From Actinomycetota bacterium (GTDB lineage Bacteria > Actinomycetota > Humimicrobiia > Humimicrobiales > Humimicrobiaceae): a stretch of DNA of 11,579 nucleotides. This document shows positions 6,826 to 11,579 of the stretch, piece by piece (position 1 is the first letter of the stretch; every line of letters starts with the position of its first letter). Under the pieces are notes generated by a model. The model did not search any database, was not told where the DNA came from, and saw nothing but the letters and a program-made list of their open reading frames with translations. The translations under genes were made by a program, and so were the position numbers. The stretch covers positions 1 to 11,579 of the forward strand of contig JAFGMJ010000113.1 in NCBI GenBank assembly GCA_016927635.1, written 5' to 3'.

Positions 6826-8265
6826 TTAATGATTCGCCTTTAAAATATCTGAATTAATATAATCTTCACTGTCTGTGAAATCTTTTTCAGGATATATGTC
6901 TTCATTGACAGGCACGGGATAATCGCCATTAAAGCATGCAAAACAGAATTTATCTTTTGAATGGCCTATTGCGCTTACAAGACCATCAATAGAGAGATAC
7001 CGCAGACTATCAAGATTTAAGTATTTTCTTATATCTTCAAGAGTCCTGTGGCTTGCAATGAATTCTTTCTTTGTCGCCATATCTACCCCATAATAGCATG
7101 GAAATAAAAGAGGGGGTGAAGTTATCCTCATATGGACTTCTTTTGCGCCCGCATTATAAAGCATCTGTATGACTTTCTTTGAAGTGTTGCCCCTTACTAT
7201 TGAATCATCCACTACTACAAGCCTTTTGCCCCTTATTATTTCTTTTAAAGGGTTCAGCTTAAGCTTTACACCTATTTGCCTTATTTCCTGTGTGGGCTGT
7301 ATGAAGGTTCTGCCTATATACCTGTTTTTAATCAGGCCATCAATATAAGGTATGCCGGATTCTGCAGAATAACCCTGTGCAGCAGGTGTGCCGGAATCAG
7401 GCACGCCTATCACTATATCCGCTTCTGCGGGGCTTTCTATTGCAAGCTGCCGGCCCATCCTGTGTCTTAATTCAAAAATATTTTTGCCGTAAAGATAACT
7501 GTCAGGCCTTGCAAAATAAATAAGTTCAAACACGCACATGGATATCCTGTCCACATCAAGCATCATTTGTGAACGCATGCCGTCTTTATCGATTATTATT
7601 ATCTCTCCCGGGTCAACTTCCCTTACAAAATCTGCATCTATTATATCAAGGGCACATGTCTCTGATGCAATTATCCAGTCCCCTTCCCTTTCTCCTATAA
7701 CAAGCGGCCTGAACCCATGAGGGTCCCTTACTGCAAAGAGAGCATCTTTTGAAAGTATTACAAGGGAATAAGAACCTTTTATTTTATCTACAGCTTCTTT
7801 AACAGCCTCTTCAAGGCTTAAGCAGCCTGAGTTTTCAATCAGGGATGCAATTACTTCTGTATCCGTAGATGTTTCAAATCTTATGTCCTTTCGCATCTGC
7901 TCCTTTCTGATTTCATCGGTATTTGTAAGATTGCCGTTATGGGCTATTGCAAAAACCTCATCATTAAACATTCGGTATATGGGTTGGGAATTCTTCCATA
8001 TATTTTTGCCTGTGGTGGAATATCTTGTATGCCCTATGCCTATGCTGCCCTGGAGCGGAGCAAGATTCTGTTCAGAAAACACCTGGGATACAAGACCAAG
8101 GTCCTTAAATACGAGTATGTCGTCACCGTCTGATACAGCTATGCCGGCGCTTTCCTGTCCCCTGTGCTGCAGTGCCTGAAGGCCATAAAAAATAAATTCA
8201 GCTACGTTTTTACCCTTAGAGTATATTCCAAAAACACCGCAAGCCTCTTTAAGACATTTGTTCAT
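6826..8265 (-). CDS. purF: Amidophosphoribosyltransferase
   Basis: PurF commits PRPP to purine synthesis: it hydrolyses glutamine and transfers ammonia to PRPP to give phosphoribosylamine. It is usually feedback-inhibited by purine nucleotides. The N-terminal glutaminase domain (Ntn hydrolase) has the nucleophile Cys9 in EACGVFGI after an eight-residue propeptide, so autocatalytic cleavage is expected, as in Bacillus PurF. LQHRGQESAGI (32-42) and GHTRYSTTG (78-86) follow. The C-terminal phosphoribosyltransferase domain carries the PRPP loop VVVDDSIVRGNT (350-361). Cys244, Cys390, Cys441 and Cys444 match the cysteines that bind a [4Fe-4S] cluster in Bacillus-type PurF; E. coli PurF lacks the cluster. 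At 479 residues the length is typical. The ribosome binding site is weak (TGGAT about 11 bases before the ATG). It lies 59 nt after purL, with a possible internal promoter in the gap, and abuts purM. Confidence 0.98.
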   Translation of the reverse strand: MNKCLKEACGVFGIYSKGKNVAEFIFYGLQALQHRGQESAGIAVSDGDDILVFKDLGLVSQVFSEQNLAPLQGSIGIGHTRYSTTGKNIWKNSQPIYRMFNDEVFAIAHNGNLTNTDEIRKEQMRKDIRFETSTDTEVIASLIENSGCLSLEEAVKEAVDKIKGSYSLVILSKDALFAVRDPHGFRPLVIGEREGDWIIASETCALDIIDADFVREVDPGEIIIIDKDGMRSQMMLDVDRISMCVFELIYFARPDSYLYGKNIFELRHRMGRQLAIESPAEADIVIGVPDSGTPAAQGYSAESGIPYIDGLIKNRYIGRTFIQPTQEIRQIGVKLKLNPLKEIIRGKRLVVVDDSIVRGNTSKKVIQMLYNAGAKEVHMRITSPPLLFPCYYGVDMATKKEFIASHRTLEDIRKYLNLDSLRYLSIDGLVSAIGHSKDKFCFACFNGDYPVPVNEDIYPEKDFTDSEDYINSDILKANH

Positions 8266-8292
8266 AATTTTATATCCAGTTTATATTAATAA

Positions 8293-8301
8293 ATTATATC
8301 A
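8293..8301 (-). promoter_or_regulatory. Possible internal promoter upstream of purF
   Basis: On the - strand the 59-base purL-purF gap contains TGATATAAT, a perfect TATAAT -10 box preceded by the TGn of an extended -10 element. Seventeen bases further upstream there is only a T-rich sequence (GTTTTT), so the -35 is weak. It lies 27 bases before the purF ATG and could give purF, purM, purN and purH transcription independent of purL. Confidence 0.35.
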
Positions 8302-8324
8302 GAATCCTTTTTGATAAAAACTCA

Positions 8325-11300
8325 TTATTTAAATTCCTGGCACCAATGCCTTGCATTCTGGAACATTTTAAGCCAGGGCGATGCCGCCAGTTCTTTTCTC
8401 CATTTGCCGGGCATCCAGGGCCATTGCCAGAGCACAAAGGCTCGCTCAGGATGAGGCATCATGGCAAGATGCCTGCCATCTGGCGAGCACAGCGCAGTTA
8501 TGCCTTTGGGAGAACTGTTTGGATTATAGGGATATTTTTCAGTCTGCCGGTTTTTATCGTCTAAATATGCAACTGGCGCAAGTTTTAGTTCAATGATTTT
8601 ATTAAGCAAGCTTTCGCCGCATTTAAGATAACCTTCCCTGTGAGCTATCCATATGCCCAGTATTGAGCCCTCCATTCCCTTTAGCATTATTGAAGGGCTT
8701 TCGATTATTTTAACCGTGGACCATCTTGATTCAAACCTTCCCGAAGGATTGGCAATGAACCTTGGCTGCTCTTTCTCTTCTATGCCCTTGTATGGAACCC
8801 AGCCAAGCAGGGACATGAGCTGGCAGCCGTTGCATACCCCAAGCGAAAATGTGTCATCTCTTTTATAAAAATTTTCAAACATTTCTGAAAGTCTTTTATT
8901 AAACCTTATTATGGCAGCCCATCCCTTAGCGCTGTCCAGCACATCCGCATATGAAAACCCTCCCACGAAAGCAGCGCCCTTAAATTCATCCAGTGATATA
9001 GCCCCTTTTAAAAGATCAGACATTGTGACATCCCAGACTTCAAAACCCGCCATAAAAAATGCGCTGGCCATTTCCCTGTCACCATTGCTGCCCTCTTCGC
9101 GCACAATGGCAACTTTTGGTTTTTTCAAAGATTTGATAATAGCCTCATCTGTGGCTTCTGGACAAAAACTCAACAAATACCGGGGATTGCCCCTTATATG
9201 GCTTTTTCTCTGCATTTTCGTAAAATCGGGATTTTGCTGAAATTTTTCAAGCTCATCACTTGTTGATTCCCACCAGCAGATAAGTTCGTCCGTGCCAAAT
9301 TCTTCAATTATTTTTTCATTATTTTTTATTATTAATTTTTTTTCACTGATTGTATTTCCAAGCTTCCTGGATGTGAGGTTATATTTTTTTAAGATCTTTT
9401 CTATGTTCTGATGTTTTGAGTTTTCATATTCTATTAAAAGACCCGCCTCTTCTGAAAAAAGTTCAGAAAATATATCATTGCCGGTATATATTGAGGCGCC
9501 ACATCCTGCGGGCATCAGCATCTCAGCAACAGCAGTTATAAGCCCGCCGTCACTTATGTCATGTCCAGCAAGCAAATAATCTTTTTCTATCATTTCCTGC
9601 ACAGCCTCAAATGCATTTTTAAGTATATCCGGTTTGTCCAGGTCAGGTGTATCATTTCCAATCTGGCCAAGGCATTGTGCAAATGCTGAGGCTCCAAGTC
9701 TTCTTTTGCCTTCAGCTATATCAATTAAAAGAAGACTGCTGCATCCGGGTTTTTTAATATCCGGTGTGATAACTTTATTTATATCAGGCACAGTTACATA
9801 TGCTGAAACTACCACCTGCGGCGGGCACTTGATTACATTATTTTCAACCTGGGCAGCCATTGAGACGCTGTCCTTTCCGCCATCTGCCGCTATTGAAAGT
9901 TTTTTCATAACGCCAGCCAGCGCATTTGCCGCATCCCAAAGCTCTGCGCCTTCACCAGGCAGCTTGGCCGGCCACATCCAATTAACTGAACATTTTACAT
10001 GGCATAAACTGCTGACTTTGGCCCAGACAAGATTTGTAAGGGATTCACATACCGCCATTCTTGCACCTGCAGCGGCGTTTACAAGCAATTTCAAGGGCTG
10101 CTCCCCTATAGAGACAGCAGCACCTGTAACACCAAAATGACTCTGTGCAATTACAGAAACATCGCTTACGGGAAGATGCAGGGGGCCGCAGCATTGCTGC
10201 TGTGCTATAAGACCGGTAACACTTCTGTCAACCTTTCTGACAAGGAAACCTTTTGAGCCCACTGAAGGCAATTTAAATACATTTATTACAGCTTCTCTTA
10301 ATGAAAGTTTGGGGGGTATTTGCAGTTCTTTCAGTTGCTTATCTGCCCTGTCAAATTCGAATTTTTTTTCAGGCATATGTCCAAGGATTTTTTCCAGTTC
10401 AAGATCTACCGGTTTTGAAGAATCAATGCTGTCATACACGACTATTCTTCCGTCACCAGCTATTTTACCCAAAACTTCACAATTTACTTTTTCCCTGCTG
10501 CATATATTTTTAAAAATTTCAATGTCTTTTTTATATATAAGGAATGCATTGCGCTCCTGGTACTCAGCGACCCATATTTCTGCAACAGACATCGTTTTGT
10601 CTCCAACATTGATTTGTCTTATATTTATCCTGCCGCCCGCAGGATCGACTATTTCGGTAAGTACATTGCACGGCCCGCCTGCGCCCTGGTCATGTATGCT
10701 AAGCACAGGGTTTTCATCACCCATTTCGATGCAGGCCCTTACAACCCTGTTAAGCTTCTGCTCCATTTCAGCATTGCCCCGCTGTACAGCATTAAAATCA
10801 AGCTCCTGTAAGTTTTCCCCCTGTATCATACTTGAGGCGCTTCCGCCGCCCATGCCTATGCGGTACGCAGGCCCTCCTACCTGTATTATCAGCATTTCAT
10901 TTTCGGGGCTTCTTTTATTTATATGAGAATCATCTATCTGGCCCACGCCACCGGTAAACATTATTGGTTTTATCCATTCTCTTCTCTGGCCGTCCACCAA
11001 CACTGCCCCGAAAGTCCTGGCAAAACCCTGTATCAGGGGCTCACCGAACTTATTACCGTAATCAGATGCGCCGTTACTTTCCTCAATCATTATTTTAAGT
11101 GGTGATGCAAGATTGTCCGGGTATACAAGACTGTCATTTTCACCTGGTATATAATATCCTGGCATATTTAGATTTCCTGTTGCATATCCGGCAGTCCCTG
11201 CCACAACAAGCCCTCCCCTTCCTGTTGCCTCAACATCCCTTATCCTGCCGCCTGTCCCGGTTTCAGCGCCGGGAAACGGGGCCACACCACTTGGAAAGTT

Positions 11301-11579
11301 ATGGGTTTCTGCAGTAAATATTATATGATAGATGCGTTTTCTGCTTTTAAAGCTAAAACCGCCTGCGTCAGAATCAGGATAAATAGTATATATGCTATAA
11401 CCTTTGATGGCGCCTGAATTGTCTTTGAATGCAATGATGCTGTTTGAAGGATTAGTTTCAAGAGTTGACTTTATAATCTGCATAAGGGTTTTTGTCATTA
11501 TTTCACCGTCAATTACCATCCTGCCTTTAAAAAACCAGTGCCTTGAATGTTCACTGTTTGCCTGGCTAAGCTGGTAGCA
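8325..11579 (-). CDS. purL: Phosphoribosylformylglycinamidine synthase, N-terminus cut by window edge
   Basis: PurL (large, single-chain FGAM synthase) uses ATP and glutamine-derived ammonia to convert FGAR to FGAM, the fourth step. The frame is open to the right edge: the ATG at 11519 is internal, since the residues before it (QANSEHSRHWFFKGR) are a conserved family segment. Roughly 200-250 N-terminal residues are missing against the usual 1,290-1,340. Counting from that ATG, landmarks are AETHNFPSGVAPFPGA (70-85), SNGASDYGNKFGEP (148-161), SIHDQGAGG (274-282), DGGKDSVSMA (546-555) and GHDISDGGL (652-660), covering the two AIRS-like halves. The C-terminal class I glutaminase (about 801-1064) has Cys896 in GVCNGCQ and His1023/Glu1025 in MPHPER. 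Fused glutaminase explains the absence of purQ and purS. Several motifs look like eukaryotic PFAS rather than E. coli PurL. It is the first purine gene seen in the cluster. Confidence 0.97.
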   Translation of the reverse strand, partial: CYQLSQANSEHSRHWFFKGRMVIDGEIMTKTLMQIIKSTLETNPSNSIIAFKDNSGAIKGYSIYTIYPDSDAGGFSFKSRKRIYHIIFTAETHNFPSGVAPFPGAETGTGGRIRDVEATGRGGLVVAGTAGYATGNLNMPGYYIPGENDSLVYPDNLASPLKIMIEESNGASDYGNKFGEPLIQGFARTFGAVLVDGQRREWIKPIMFTGGVGQIDDSHINKRSPENEMLIIQVGGPAYRIGMGGGSASSMIQGENLQELDFNAVQRGNAEMEQKLNRVVRACIEMGDENPVLSIHDQGAGGPCNVLTEIVDPAGGRINIRQINVGDKTMSVAEIWVAEYQERNAFLIYKKDIEIFKNICSREKVNCEVLGKIAGDGRIVVYDSIDSSKPVDLELEKILGHMPEKKFEFDRADKQLKELQIPPKLSLREAVINVFKLPSVGSKGFLVRKVDRSVTGLIAQQQCCGPLHLPVSDVSVIAQSHFGVTGAAVSIGEQPLKLLVNAAAGARMAVCESLTNLVWAKVSSLCHVKCSVNWMWPAKLPGEGAELWDAANALAGVMKKLSIAADGGKDSVSMAAQVENNVIKCPPQVVVSAYVTVPDINKVITPDIKKPGCSSLLLIDIAEGKRRLGASAFAQCLGQIGNDTPDLDKPDILKNAFEAVQEMIEKDYLLAGHDISDGGLITAVAEMLMPAGCGASIYTGNDIFSELFSEEAGLLIEYENSKHQNIEKILKKYNLTSRKLGNTISEKKLIIKNNEKIIEEFGTDELICWWESTSDELEKFQQNPDFTKMQRKSHIRGNPRYLLSFCPEATDEAIIKSLKKPKVAIVREEGSNGDREMASAFFMAGFEVWDVTMSDLLKGAISLDEFKGAAFVGGFSYADVLDSAKGWAAIIRFNKRLSEMFENFYKRDDTFSLGVCNGCQLMSLLGWVPYKGIEEKEQPRFIANPSGRFESRWSTVKIIESPSIMLKGMEGSILGIWIAHREGYLKCGESLLNKIIELKLAPVAYLDDKNRQTEKYPYNPNSSPKGITALCSPDGRHLAMMPHPERAFVLWQWPWMPGKWRKELAASPWLKMFQNARHWCQEFK

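Larger units (their letters stand above)
3340..11579 (-). other. Purine biosynthesis operon purL-purF-purM-purN-purH
   Basis: Five same-strand genes of one pathway are separated by 59, 0, 29 and 43 nt, which supports cotranscription. The products act at steps 4, 1, 5, 3 and 9-10 of PRPP-to-IMP synthesis. The main promoter and any purine-responsive control (PurR site or riboswitch) would lie beyond the right edge; none is visible inside. PurD, PurE/K, PurC and PurB functions must be encoded elsewhere. Confidence 0.85.

Noticed and set aside
9634..10140. A 168-codon open frame on the + strand
   Set aside because: Antisense shadow of purL. Alanine- and serine-rich translation typical of a reverse-strand frame, with no family features.
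10309..10926. A 205-codon open frame on the + strand
   Set aside because: It lies wholly antisense to the conserved purL coding sequence, has no ribosome binding site I can see, and its translation is low-complexity (Ser, Leu, Ile, Phe) with no recognisable motif.
11517..11519. ATG as the true start of purL
   Set aside because: The 20 codons before it encode the conserved NSEHSRHWFF segment, so the gene extends past the right edge.
3340..11579. Purine riboswitch or PurR site inside the purine cluster
   Set aside because: I see no such element in the gaps, which are short and A/T-rich. Any such control would lie before purL or an earlier gene, outside the window.

Overview
The window is AT-rich bacterial DNA. 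Arginine AGA/AGG and isoleucine ATA codons are frequent, and intergenic DNA is close to pure A/T in places. It carries ordinary housekeeping genes on two opposing transcription units. The organism cannot be named from the sequence. The genes fit a free-living, AT-rich, probably uncultured bacterium: a LonA protease, a small zincin-type metallopeptidase of the kind common in Actinobacteria and Chloroflexi, and a PurF with an N-terminal propeptide and iron-sulfur cysteines.

Left part, + strand: positions 3-353 hold the 3' end of a small zinc metallopeptidase gene (HELGHYFG motif) whose first few codons lie outside the window. A 388-base AT-rich spacer follows. It contains a good sigma-70 promoter (433-460), a perfect 9+9 inverted repeat just downstream of it (472-490), two more hairpin-forming repeats (566-614) and a second, weaker promoter close to the next gene (678-705). 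That gene is lon (742-3165), a full-length LonA ATP-dependent protease, closed by a strong intrinsic terminator (3176-3211).

Right part, - strand: five purine-biosynthesis genes in the order purL, purF, purM, purN, purH run towards lon from the right edge, so lon and purH converge. purL is cut by the right edge. The spacings are 59, 0, 29 and 43 nt, which indicates an operon. The enzymes cover step 1 (PurF), step 3 (PurN), step 4 (PurL), step 5 (PurM) and the last two steps (PurH) of PRPP-to-IMP synthesis. Steps 2 and 6-8 (PurD, PurE/K, PurC, PurB) are not in the window. PurL has its glutaminase fused at the C-terminus, so no purQ or purS is expected.

I found no mobile element, CRISPR array, tRNA, rRNA or defence system, and no clear case for a new biological system. 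The points worth a second look are the operator-like repeat and long leader of lon, a PurL that resembles eukaryotic FGAM synthase in key motifs, an unusual inter-domain insertion in PurH, the lack of a Shine-Dalgarno sequence before purN, and a possible internal promoter before purF.
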